Part shown: positions 53,501-64,000 of the stretch, in pieces
How positions within the stretch are numbered: position 1 is the first letter of the stretch
Layout: each line of letters starts with the position of its first letter
Source: Anaspis maculata
Lineage: Eukaryota; Arthropoda; Insecta; Coleoptera; Scraptiidae
NCBI GenBank assembly: GCA_949128115.1
Contig: OX421967.1
Span: forward strand, 20,662,635 to 20,726,634
Length of the DNA stretch: 64,000 bases
Direction: 5' to 3'
The notes under the pieces: model-generated
Told to the model about the DNA's origin: nothing
The model's database searches: none
The model's input: only the letters and a program-made list of their open reading frames with translations
Translations under genes and position numbers: made by a program

Positions 53501-55465
53501 CAAGTGTCGTACATGCGTCTGACTCAAGCGCCTGTATGAGACAGGCACACGGGTCAGGCGCATTGTGGACGCGGGACCGTCGCAGCGTCCGGTAATGCGT
53601 CCTAAACGTCCTTGACGCAATACGGACACAAGTGTCGTACATGCGTCTGACTCAAGCGCCTGTATGAGACAGGCACACGGGTCAGACGCATTGTGGACGC
53701 GAGTCCGTCGCAGCGTCCGGTAATGCGTCCTAAACGTCCTTGACGCAATACGGACGCTAGTGTCGTACATGCGTCTGACTCAAGCGTCTGTATGAGACAG
53801 GCACACGGGTCAGACGCATTGTGGACGCGAGTCCGTCGCAGCGTCCGGTAATGCGTCCTAAACGTCCTTGACGCAATACGGACACAGTGTCGTTCATGCG
53901 TCTGACTCAAGCGCCTGTATGAGACGGGCACACGGGTCAGACGCGCTGTGGACGCGGGTCCGACGCAGCGTCCGGTAATGCGTCCTAAACGTCCTTGACG
54001 CAATACGGACACAAGTGTCGTACATGCGTCTGACTCAAGCGCCTGTATGAGACAGGCACACGGGTCAGACGCATTGTGGACGCGAGTCCGTCGCAGCGTC
54101 CGGTAATGCGTCCTAAACGTCCTTGACGCAAGACGGACGCAAGTGTCGTACATGCGTCTGACTCAAGCGCCTGTATGAGACAGACACACGGGTCAGACGC
54201 ATTGTGGACGCGAGTCCGTCGCAGCGTCCGGCAATGCGTTCTAAACGTCCTTGACGCAATACGGACACAAGTGTCGTACATGCGTCTGACTCAAGCGCCT
54301 GTATGAGACAGGCACACGGGTCAGGCGCATTGTGGACGCGGGACCGTCGCAGCGTCTGGTAATGTGTCCTAGACGTCCTTGACGCAATACGGACGCAAGT
54401 GTCGTATATGCGTCCGACTCAAGCGCCTGTATGAGACGGGCACACGGGTCAGACGCGCTGTGGACGCGGGTCCGACGCAGCGTCCGGTAATGCGTCCTAA
54501 ATGTCCTTGACGCAAGAGTCGTACATGCGTCTGACTCAAGCGCCTGTATGAAACGGGCACATGGGTCAGACGCGCTGTGGACGCGGGTCCGACGCAGCGT
54601 CCGGTAATGCGTCCTAAACGTCCTTGACGCAATACGGACACAAGTGTCGTACATGCGTCTGACTCAAGCGCCTGTATGAGACAGGCACACGGGTCAGACG
54701 CATTGTGGACGCGAGTCCGTCGCAGCGTCCGGTAATGCGTCCTTAACGTCCTTGACGCAATACGGACACAAGTGTCGTACATGCGTCTGACTCAAGCGCC
54801 TGTATGAGACGGGCACACGGGTCAGACGCGCTGTGGACGCGGGTCCGACGCAGCGTCCGGTAATGCGTCCTAAATGTCCTTGACGCAAGAGTCGTACATG
54901 CGTCTGACTCAAGCGCCTGTATGAGACGGGCACATGGGTCAGACGCGCTGTGGACGCGGGTCCGACGCAGTGTCCGGTAATGCGTCCTAAACGTCCTTGA
55001 CGCAATACGGACGCAAGTGTTGTACATGCGTCCGACTCAAGCGTCTGTATGAGACGGGCACACGGGTCAGACGCGCTGTGGACGCGGGTCCGTCGCAGCG
55101 TCCGGTAATGCGTCCTAAACGTCCTTGACGCAATACGGACGCAAGTGTCGTACATGCGTCTGACTCAAGCGCCTGTGTGAGACAGGCACACGAGTCAGAC
55201 GCGCTGTGGACGCGGGTCCGACGCAGCGTCCGGTAATGCGTCCTAAACGTCCTTGACGCAATACGGACGCAAGTGTCGTACATGCGTCTGACTCAAGCGC
55301 CTGTGTGAGACAGGCACACGAGTCAGACGCGCTGTGGACGCGGGTCCGACGCAGCGTCCGGTAATGCGTCCTAAACGTCCTTGACGCAATACGGACGCAA
55401 GTGTCGTACATGCGCCTGACTCAAGCGCCTGTATGAAACAGTCACATCCGTCAGACGCATGAGTC
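50525..55465. repeat. 128-bp satellite, about 38 units, with higher-order structure
   Basis: The unit contains AATGCGTCCTAAACGTCCTT, GACGCAATACGGACACAAGT, GTCGTACATGCGTCTGACTC and AAGCGCCTGTATGAGAC. Steps are 128 bp, with some 127-bp units (ACACAGTG for ACACAAGTG) and a few shorter ones. Blocks near 51428, 51556, 51684, 51812, 51940 and 52068 recur unchanged 1,278 bp later. Chained minus-strand frames of 98-268 residues are by-products. Confidence 0.92.
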
Positions 55466-55620
55466 AGACGAATGCGTCCACTTCACAGACCTTTGCGCCA
55501 AGGACGTTTAGGACGCATTCTCGGACATTGTGTCGGACGCGTGTCCGTCTGTGCCCGACACACAATTTGCGTCTACATGGACGCACATGTGGACGCACTG
55601 TGGACGCATTCATTGAAAAT
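55466..55620. repeat. Right edge of the satellite, with an inverted unit piece
   Basis: GCGCCAAGGACGTTTAGGACGCATTCTCGGACA (about 55496-55528) is the reverse complement of the standard unit core, so orientation flips at the edge. After it come short GGACGCA(C/T) repeats. Confidence 0.7.
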
Positions 55621-57480
55621 GTTTGACGGGGTAGGGCCTGTATCGCATGATGTTTTTGATTAAAAGTTGCATTGTCTTATTCCGAAACTATTTTTTCACG
55701 TACCTAACCTCATTTGTTCTAAAATTCAAATACACATTGTCTAACACTGCACAGAGGCAATTCAAGCAGATCAAAATCGTTTCAGTACCTAACGAGTAAT
55801 GACCAAAATTTTTGCTTGACCGGAAATTTGTGGCGCTTGGCTTGTACAATGAAATACCATCAATGACCTTTTGGTTCAATTTTAGTGTTGAAATTTTTCA
55901 GGACTCTGCCAAGTCCATTTGATAAAGAGTCAGCCCTGATACTTATGATAATGATTCAGCAGTCAAGTTCCAATAATTATGTTTCCACTGCATAAATATG
56001 GATTTGAAAGAAATTTAGGAAAGTAAAATGGAACGCAAAAGCACAAAATATTGATAACACTAATAATGACACAAGAAAATACAAAAGAGCCTGAGGGACA
56101 ATGGACGTTTCAACTCTGTAGGCAATAACACTTTGGGCATTGAAAAAAATTGCTCATCATTCTAACTTTGGCGGAAGGATTAATTCTTTATTGAAGAATT
56201 ATTTAACATGAAGACATACGCCACCAGCCATCTTTGAATCAGAAAACCACTGCTCACTTATTCCACCATTTATTCTATTTTTCAGAAAACGTGTTGGCAT
56301 CTTTAGGTGTGAACTACTTTGAATATTGATCCAAGAAACAAGGAATATTTCAAAACCTAAAATTACGCATCCGAGATCTACCTTTGAAAATAAGTACCTT
56401 CCAGAGGACACACCAAATTGGCATTTTCTTTGAAGATAAAACTTTTTCAATGTCTTCTTCAAATATAACGTCGCATATATACCCTTCTATTTTGAAAATT
56501 TAACGTAGTCCATCGCTGGTCGAAGATTTCGCGTCTTTTTCATTTTTTGGCTGTGCAATTCTTTGATTTCCAATTTTTGTGGGGCCACCTATTAACGCGA
56601 ACCTGAAAATATGCTCAACGTGAGCACCGCAGAACTTGGCTCTAAGCGCCAGCGAAGAAATTTTTCTGATATTGCTTTTAGCTCTTGAGATTCGACGAGT
56701 TTAGTTCAAATACAGGTTTCCTCAAAAGAGAGATGGAGAATCCCGCGATTCCGCGCAGCTGTTTTCGGCACGTTCTGGGCACAGTGTGCCATGAGTGATC
56801 GCGCCATTTGTATTTACATTGCTCCGCCGTGTTGAAAGTGCGTTTTATTTTTTGAATTCTAAAGCCAACCATGCTGGGAAAGTCGCTAAAAATATAACGA
56901 ACTTCTCAATGAATATTACAAATAAATATTTCGCATAGAAGAATTTGCCAGAGAGGCATTTGATGCGCGGATACAACTATTTTTGTAATGGATATATCAA
57001 CGATATATAGACGTGCCCAGAAAGCACAGGTAAGTGCGTGTTCCAAGTCCCAGTTTTAATACTTTTAATGGTGTAGGTATTATGGCCATCACCGTATAAC
57101 TTGTGGACTTGCATAGTGGCACACAACATTTATTTACCATAACTACTTGTAAAAACTGTATAAATACCAATAATAACACCATCAAATGATCAAAACACAC
57201 GTTCGGCTTACGGAATCGGGGCAATGTTGGCACACTATGACTGCGACGATTTACTGTGCAATCGAACGTGACGTCACGGGCCAGAAAGAGACGCTCAATT
57301 TAGGAAACCTGTATTCACGGGATTTCGTGATATTTTCTAGAAGAACCTAAAAACGGTAATTCCAACGGAAATCCGTAAGGTGAGTGAAAGATAAGAAGAT
57401 GGTACAAGCCCATTTTGAATACCTATCGAATGAGTATGTTTTGGGTTTCCTAGTCCATCATGAATTTTGAGCGTTTTTCA
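55621..57480. other. Unassigned segment right of the satellite
   Basis: AT-rich; no gene recognised except a possible THAP start at about 57090-57135 (minus). Frames at 55688-55879 and 56199-56462 are not convincing. Confidence 0.4.
57080..57140 (-). pseudogene. Possible THAP-domain start
   Basis: Minus-strand frame MVNKCCVPLCKSTS resembles the CxxxxC opening of THAP domains. It loses similarity within 15 residues. Weak on its own. Confidence 0.25.
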
Positions 57481-57760
57481 TGTGCGGACGGCATTGTGCG
57501 TCGCGAACACGAATCCGTGCCTCGGGACGGGCTCTGTGCGTTGAAACTGTGCGTCTGCGAACATCATGCGTGCGTGTGTCCCGTCCACACGCACGCACGT
57601 GTCCGCGAGCACTGTTCGTCCGCGAAAAAGTGCTCAGGTCTGTACGCACCTTTAGGGGGCATTAGTCGACCCATGTTTATTGGAACTTTTCTTTCTATTT
57701 ATTGACGTACCTAGAATAAGCTGGTCAAATATTGCGGTCTAATTTCGGGTGTCCCGAATA

Positions 57761-58410
57761 TTTGTTCAGTCATTTTATGTCATTCCATATGTCATTTAAA
57801 AGTGAAACAAAATATCCTGGACATACCTATTTAAATTCTGAAATGAGTTCATCATTCTCAAAAAATTGATGTTTTTGGAAATGGCATTGTGAATTTTTTA
57901 ATTTTTTTCAAAAAAAAAATCTAGAAGTCAAATGCATTATATGACACGAAAATGGAAAAATATACTGACATATTCAGGAACCATATGAAAAAAATTGTGC
58001 CAGGAATTTTTTTTCTTTTTCGAATTATCTTGAAAGGGAAGTTTTTTATGGCGGCGGGGTATCCGTCTCGCGTGAACATCCTGTACAGGTAATCCACCAA
58101 GATTCCCCCCCCCCTGTTTAAATTTTCCTTTTTGGAATAAATTTTGACAGGGATGAAAAGAGTTTTTCGTGACAATTTTTCCTGCAGAATTCAAATTTGG
58201 AGACCAACATTTTCTATATCTGGCAGTATACAAAGTGTTTCAAAAAAATCTAACGGTTTTTTGACACCTGTATTTATATATTGAAATTGATGCGGCTTTT
58301 CCTTTTGAGTCCGAATAATTGATGTGACTTATGGTCACATATTATCTTATATTCACATTAAAGGTCATGAATAAACATTATTATTATTATTATTATTATT
58401 ATGATCATAT
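57761..58410. other. Short unassigned stretch
   Basis: AT-rich, with a (TTA)n microsatellite at 58378-58402 just before the next foldback. No gene seen. Confidence 0.45.
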
Positions 58411-59401
58411 ACAGGGTGATTTTTAGAAAAGTTTCCACCTCTGATTTCTTGCTGCCAAAATTTTTTACAGGAAAACGCCGAAACAGGTCGATTTTTGTTT
58501 CGAGGGGGACATTTAGGGCACATATTACCAAATTTTTATCTTGAATCCCTTCGCCCTCACCCTGCTTTGAAATTTCAAATAGCATGACCTACTATTTTGT
58601 GATACATCAAATTGAAGGCAATAGAATTCTCTTTCCGTTGAACATATTTAAAATTTGTTTGTGAAAATCTTCTTTTCGTTAATGAAAGGACAGGTTCCCC
58701 CTATAAACTCTCGATTCTTGAGAAATAGACTTTCCAGCAAAAACAGGTCAATTTTTGTTTTAGTGGGGTCATCTAAGACAAGTATGGCCAAACTTTTATC
58801 TTCAGCCCCTTTGCCCCCATCCTACCCTACTTCAAAGGGGTGGCTTAAAAAAAATAGAAATATGTTTGACGGAAAGAGTTTTATTGCCTTCAATTTGATG
58901 TAAGTATCACAAGATAGGTAATGCTATTCGAAATTTCAAAGTAGGGTAGGGTAGGGGCGAAGGGGTTGAAGATCAAAATTTGGCCACTCGTGTCTAAGAT
59001 GACCCCATTGAAATAAAGAATCGACCTGTTTTTGCTGGGAAGTCTATTTATCAAGAATCGAGAGTTTATAGGGGGAACATTGATGTGTCCTTTCATTAAC
59101 GAAAAGAGGATTTTCAGAAGGATTGGGAGGTGGTTTAAAAAAATTTGAAATATGTTCAACGGAAAGAGAATTTTTTTGCCTTCAATTTGATGTATCACAA
59201 AATAGGTCATGCTATTTGAAATTTTAAAGCAGGGTGGGGTGGAGGCGAAGGGGTTCAAGAAAAAAATTTGGTGATATGTGCCCTAGAGATGACCCCCTCG
59301 AAAAAAGATTGACCTGTTTCGGCGTTTTCCTGTAAAAAATGTTGGCGGCGAGAAATAAGGGGTGGAAACCGAGGTGGAAACTTTTCAAAAAATCACCTGT
59401 A
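58411..59401. mobile_element. 990-bp foldback with long arms
   Basis: ACAGGGTGATTTTTAGAAAA, GTTTCCACCTC and AACGCCGAAACAGGTCGATT on the left are mirrored at 59270-59401. A second inner pair (AATAGACTTTCCAGCAAAAA near 58720; TTTTTGCTGGGAAGTCTATT near 59030) repeats a related motif, so each arm is itself a two-fold direct repeat. It shares GATACATCAAATTGAAGG with the element at 7179-8027. Confidence 0.8.
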
Positions 59402-60772
59402 GGTATAATAGGCTCGATAATAGGTGTTCATTTTCAAACTTTCTACTTCAGATTTTTTGCTACCAAATTTTTATCCCGAAAAACGGCGGCACAGGTCAAT
59501 TTTTATTTGAAGGGGAACCTCTAGGACAAAGGACGTCAAAAAAATAACTCTCGCCCCGTTCAACTTTCAAAGCCCGGTCCGATTACGGGCAGTTAGCGCG
59601 ACAATTTCAAGCGCGACAGGTCACAAGAGCGACAGGTTGAATAAACATGGCAACATGGCCACCTAGTTTGACGGAAATGTCAAAAACTTGAAAAAATGCA
59701 TTCCCCTTCCTACAAGCACCCCTCTCACCCTCCAAAAGCGCTAGGCAACGTCGCAGTGTCGCGTTTGTTGCTTTATTATTGTTTGATTTGCTGTCCATGT
59801 GTCCCATATAATGATGCCAGTTTATAAACATAAAGGTAGGTAAAACAAATAGAGTTTGGAGTAAAATCGGATTTAATTTAAATTTATGTAGGTAGATGAT
59901 TTAAAGGTGTATTTTTTAGTGGCTCCGGGGAAACACAACAGTCATTTCGGGGGAGGATATGTTTCCTGCCTTGGGACTTGAGGCTTGGTTTCTTCCAGAA
60001 CTGGTTAATATCCTTGTCAAAGACCCTTGTGATAATCATATCAGGCTCACTCAAAGGGTGAGCTAGTCGTCGCCACATCGTACCTACTTTCTCTTGCATC
60101 CAGGACCAGGACAGAAGATGGTCCCTTCAGGCTAAGATGGCCATCAGGTAGGGTGACAGGCAAATACCTAATTGTGAACATCGTCACTGTCTCTTATAGA
60201 TACCTTTTCGGGTACCTACATAATTTTGTTGTTTTCAAAAGAATTTTGACCTGCAAGAAAGGCTTCGCCGGCTGCTATTACTACCAAATACACTGCTCCA
60301 ATAACTCGACACATCTTTTCACCATTTTGCGGCCACTACTTGGTGGATAAGATTTTTTAAATCCATCAACTTGTTCAAAAGATATCGGCCGACAAAGTCG
60401 CGGTCACGAAATGGTGATGGGTCGAATTATTGGACCAGTGTAATATAATTACTCAAATCAAATAATTGAAAGGCTTTGGATTTATCTACTCATGTATATT
60501 TTTCAGCCCCTAAGGAGAGACACTTTTTGCAATGGATGCCTGCTAGCCTCCAGGTTTTGAGGGAAACAAGGAGCTAAGCCATTTCCGGAGTAAGGTGGTT
60601 ACCTCTTGGTCCCAGAGGACAGACCTGAAGCTGCTGAAAAAATTCATACCCACGCGAGCGGACACCATGGATTCACCAAGCTCATAAATTTGATCATCAA
60701 ATAAATATAAACTCGCAGTGCTGTTGATCAAACAACAGTGAAATGCCCATGGTTCAGTTGGTAAATCGATAA
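59402..60772. other. Unassigned stretch
   Basis: A partial, single-armed relative of the previous foldback is at 59404-59545 (TTTTTGCTACCAAATTTTTA, AAACGGCGGCACAGGTCAAT). Beyond it are frames at 59607-60731 with no recognised family. Confidence 0.4.
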
Positions 60773-62319
60773 TACAGGGTCCTGCAACAGTGCTTCGGGC
60801 TTTCTTAGCGCCCTTCCCTTACGAGATAGAGACAAAGGTGTAATACATACATAAAATTATTGATTTGGAAAGTTCTAACCAGTGAAATTATTTTCAACTA
60901 TACAGGGTGATCCATTTTTGCGCTATAACAAAAACAAAGATTTTTTGAATAAAATGCCCCACTTGATTTAATTTTCTTGTTTAGCTTTTCAAGCTCTATT
61001 ATAAGCGTATTTTTGTTTTTTCGATTTGTGGCGGTGCTACCAACTAAAAATTGAAAATTGAATTTTTTTTTGTAATTTCAAGCTTCGTTTTGAAAAATTG
61101 TAGGAGCCTCGTTTTTTGCAATCAAGAAATGGAATTTGGCACAACAATAGTCGAATAGGAGGTAAATAATAATTCCATGACAAAAAACTTCAGAATCAGT
61201 GATACCGGGTGTTCAGAATTTTTTTTCAAACTTCGCAAATTTCAAAATGCCATTAGTCATTTTTTTTCAAATGGAATGCCCCCTATTTTATTAAACCATT
61301 CGACAGCTTTTTTCTCCTCTTTCATTTTTACCAGAGATAGGTACCCTACCGCTAAATTTGATAATTTCCGAGATAATCAATAATTTTGATAAAAAGTGCT
61401 ATTTATTGAAATTTTTCACGCCGGGCAGGCCATAGTGATCATCAACAAATGTCTGATTGACACATTTTGCTTGGTTTGATGCTGAGAATAAGTTTTTTCC
61501 ATTGAATAGCTGCGCTAAATTCCAATCTGAAGAAAATGCTTAAAAAAGTATTTCGTTGCCCGATGGAAAAAAGAAAATTCAAATTGAGCTTAGTAAAGTG
61601 GTTTTCTCGACTTCAAAAACCTTCAAACTATCAAATTGAGAGGTGCGTTCATTTTTACACATGATTTTCTGTATCAGGACCTATTAAGAACATAAAAAAT
61701 CCAAATAAACGACAATTTTGTTCAAAATTATCGATTATCTCTGAAGTTATGGGGTAGGGTATCCCTAGTAAAAATAAAAGAGGAGGAGAAAAGCTATCGA
61801 ATGGTGAGATAAAATATAGGGCATTCCATTCGAAAAAAATGACATATGGCATTTTGAAATATGCGAAGTTAAAAAAAAAAATTGCACACCCTGTATAAGT
61901 AAATCCCAAGTTTTTTGTCATGAAGTTATTCAGCTTCTATTCGAATACTGTTATGCCAAATTTTGTTCCTTAATCTCAAAAAACGAGGCGTCTACGGTTT
62001 TTCAAAGTGAACCTTGAGATAATAAAAAATTTCAATTTTTAATTTTCAGTTGGTAGCACTGCCACAAATTGAAAAAACAAAAATCCACCTGTAATAGAGC
62101 TTGAGAAGTTGAACAAGAAAATGAAATCAAAAGTGGGGCATTTTATTTGAAAAAATCTTTGTTTTTGTTATAGCGCAAAAATTGAACACCCTGTATAGTT
62201 GAAAATAATTTTACAAGGTAGAACTTTTCAAACTAATAATTTTATGTATTACATTTTTTTCTCTATTTTGCAAGGTAAGGGCGCTAGAAAAGCCCGACGC
62301 ACTGTTGCAGGACCCTGTA
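60773..62319. mobile_element. Concentric triple foldback
   Basis: Outer ends TACAGGGTCCTGCAACAGTG / CACTGTTGCAGGACCCTGTA. A middle pair at 60901 and 62195 (TACAGGGTGATCCATTTTTG; complement ending CACCCTGTA). An inner pair at 61203 and 61895 (ACCGGGTGTTCAG; CACACCCTGTA). The sequence between pairs is mirrored too, so nearly the whole 1.55 kb folds on itself around about 61530. Confidence 0.85.
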
Positions 62320-63430
62320 TATTATGAAGGCTTGGTGCAACCAGAGGTCAATTTTTTTTATTTCAAGTTATCTAAGTGGTAATAGTTCAATAATTTTATT
62401 ATTGTAGATACCTACTCATTCGATGTCTTTTTGTAATTGCTGATTTTTCATTATTTTAATACATATATATTTACGTTCACAAATGCTGTAGATTATTTTG
62501 CTTTTAGTCCTTCACCATAGTTGTTTTTTACAACATACTCCTATTACATTCATACCTGATACCTCTGCCATACATTTAGCTATCATTCTTTTCAAGCATT
62601 CACCCAACACCTATGGGGTCTGACTCCAGGATTTTTGTCTCAAGCAATGAGGCTTTCAATTTTACATGTTCTTTATCTATTTGAGATATCTATAGAGATA
62701 ACGAAAAAAAGAGGTTTGAAATCCCACCTGGTGCGTCTATACAAACAACGAGACTTTGGATTCGGGGGTGGATGGGCCCAGGCCTTTTTTTCTCTCTGGG
62801 CTGGTGAGATTTGTGAAAGGGCCGGTAGGATAAAGAAACACTTTTAAAAATTATAAATAAAAGGCAGAGTCTTCCCGAAAAACGTTTATGAACATTTATT
62901 ACTGCAGTTTCGGGAGCCTTCAGTCTTTCGTCGTTGGAGGTGAAATAGTGAAAGCTTGTGAAATATTCTGGTGAAGGAGTAGGAGTGAATATTTAACATA
63001 TAATTTATCCCTTACGCTCCCGAAACCGCAGTAAGGAATTTCTTTACGTTTTGTGAGAAGACTACCTTTTATTGATAATTTTTAGAATTTGACACTTACT
63101 GGTGAGCGATGGCAGATAGATTTCTTAAGACCAACACTTTAATTCTACAATATATGAAAGTTTTGAGAAAAAAGATCTGGGAATGAACAAGCTTTCAACG
63201 CAGTGCACTCAGCAGCACCTCATGCATTCCAACTTTATAACATATTGTCCGACTAAGTACGTTTTCTCAACCTCACAGGGGCCACTCGACAGTATGGGCA
63301 TTTTCATTCCATTCTCTTTGGTATTGCCGCGCTTGACAGCTAGGTCATCATTCTCTTCAGTGAACACCGCTTAGAATCTTCCCGCAAGCATAGAGTTCAC
63401 AAGATACCTAGAACTACGTTCTCTACATAA
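62320..63430. other. Unassigned stretch
   Basis: AT-rich; contains the short element at 62899-63034. The frames at 62635-62847 and 63183-63374 have no recognised family. Confidence 0.4.
62899..63034. mobile_element. Short inverted-repeat element
   Basis: TTACTGCAGTTTCGGGAGC is mirrored by GCTCCCGAAACCGCAGTAA; 136 bp. Confidence 0.65.
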
Positions 63431-63434
63431 ACAC

Positions 63435-64000
63435 TGATAATAATAAATTGACTTTATTTTCTGGCGGCATTCAGCACAGTGCTGCTTCTTCCATATCATC
63501 CAGGCAGTTCCCATTGGAGGTCACAGTGCGCCTGAACCTTGAATAAGTTTCATGAAAATGACACCAAAAACGGGCTTCGGATCTTTGTAGCCGAACATTA
63601 GGGGAACTGAAATCAAGTTAAAACAAAATCGTACCATATCCTTAACACAAATAATATCAAATCTTAGATTTAGTTTACGTCAGAAGTGAAATACTTCAAC
63701 TTTTTTTATTATTGGATCACAGTTAATGAGTTTCAGTAAGTAACATCAACTTCTGTTAGCACAGAAAAACTGTAAAAAGTATCAAACCATCCAAAAACTT
63801 CCAAATTAAGCCATGAAACATACTACGTAGATTGAAAAATATAATAACTTCGCAAAAATGATGATGCCACACCCCACAAAATTTTGCGCCTTTTCAAACT
63901 TAGGTAACTGTGGTTTGCTACATACCTTCTGAATTCTGTACAAACTATTCAATAGCTCAATTCTTTAGCTATCCTGGCGATAGATCGGCGGGCTTCGTCT
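63435..64000 (-). other. Possible 3' end of a minus-strand gene entering from the right
   Basis: On the minus strand, an exon-like end (64000-63926) reads DEARRSIARIAKELSY, then stop, and has a donor AAG|GTATGT. An acceptor GATTTCAG precedes 63606. The following sequence is open for about 40 codons in one frame and ends near an AATAAA (63458-63453). Either the last exon is untranslated or coding stops earlier. The gene is unidentified because its body lies outside the window. Confidence 0.3.

Larger units (their letters stand above)
40341..57760. repeat. Region bounded by two inverted copies of one terminal sequence (17.4 kb)
   Basis: Left copy: 40341-40450 and onward after an insertion at 41919-42012. 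Right copy: about 57480-57760 in reverse orientation. Shared blocks include AAATTAGACCGCAATATTTG, AACATGGG..GA.TAATGCCCCCTAA and GGTGCGTACAGACCTGAGCA. They may be the ends of one very large element or two independent insertions; no transposase is visible between them. Confidence 0.5.

Noticed and set aside
50530..55411. Dozens of overlapping 98- to 268-residue minus-strand frames starting MYDTCVRI
   Set aside because: They are the 128-bp satellite read in rotating frames. 128 is not a multiple of three, and frame length changes only where a unit has lost a base. No splice or start context.
50525..55465. CRISPR-like array
   Set aside because: Units are contiguous 128-bp tandem copies without spacers, in an insect genome.

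Overview
This window is nuclear DNA of an insect. It has a split ATP7 copper-ATPase gene with consensus GT-AG introns, an intact insect gustatory receptor, GTTAGGTTAGGT words, and very dense transposon debris. The insect order cannot be read from the sequence. There is no prokaryotic gene organisation; nearly all long reading frames outside the two genes lie in repeats or are antisense shadows of exons.

The left 39 kb is one gene on the + strand: the copper-transporting P1B-type ATPase ATP7. I find 12 coding exons between 1525 and 39245 whose splice phases all agree. Together they give 3729 nt, or 1242 residues plus a stop. The order is four N-terminal metal-binding domains (GMTCxxC), the membrane and actuator part (TGE), CPC, DKTGT, SEHP, TGDN, GDGVND, two last helices, and a C-terminal tri-leucine followed by acidic residues. 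The first exon (41 nt) is the least certain. Intron 7 holds a complete gustatory receptor gene (two exons, 357 residues) on the same strand.

The introns are a record of insertions. Intron 8 (9 kb) is a multi-level nest. A 1.3 kb repeat, present uninterrupted in intron 6, was hit by two copies of an 860-bp inverted-repeat element, a Tc1-like element, and a 586-bp TA-flanked MITE. One 860-bp copy was then hit by a SWIM/THAP-bearing element and a 190-bp MITE. Subtracting these insertions gives back the size of the intact copy. The Tc1-like element carries about 2 kb of head-to-head 160-bp repeats where most of its transposase should be. A solo LTR with a 4-bp target duplication lies in intron 9. 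Other introns carry foldback elements and MITEs, many ending in TACAGGGTG.

The right 24 kb contains no gene I can name. From 40.3 to 57.8 kb, two inverted copies of one terminal sequence enclose a 1.5 kb foldback, a region of repeated splice-acceptor-like modules, a hAT element with a perfect 8-bp target duplication, a 216-bp tandem array rich in the palindrome ACGCATGCGT, a duplicated gene-like fragment, and a 5 kb 128-bp satellite with a roughly 1,278-bp higher-order repeat. Beyond this lie two more large foldbacks (58.4-59.4 and 60.8-62.3 kb) and, at the right edge, the possible 3' end of a minus-strand gene.
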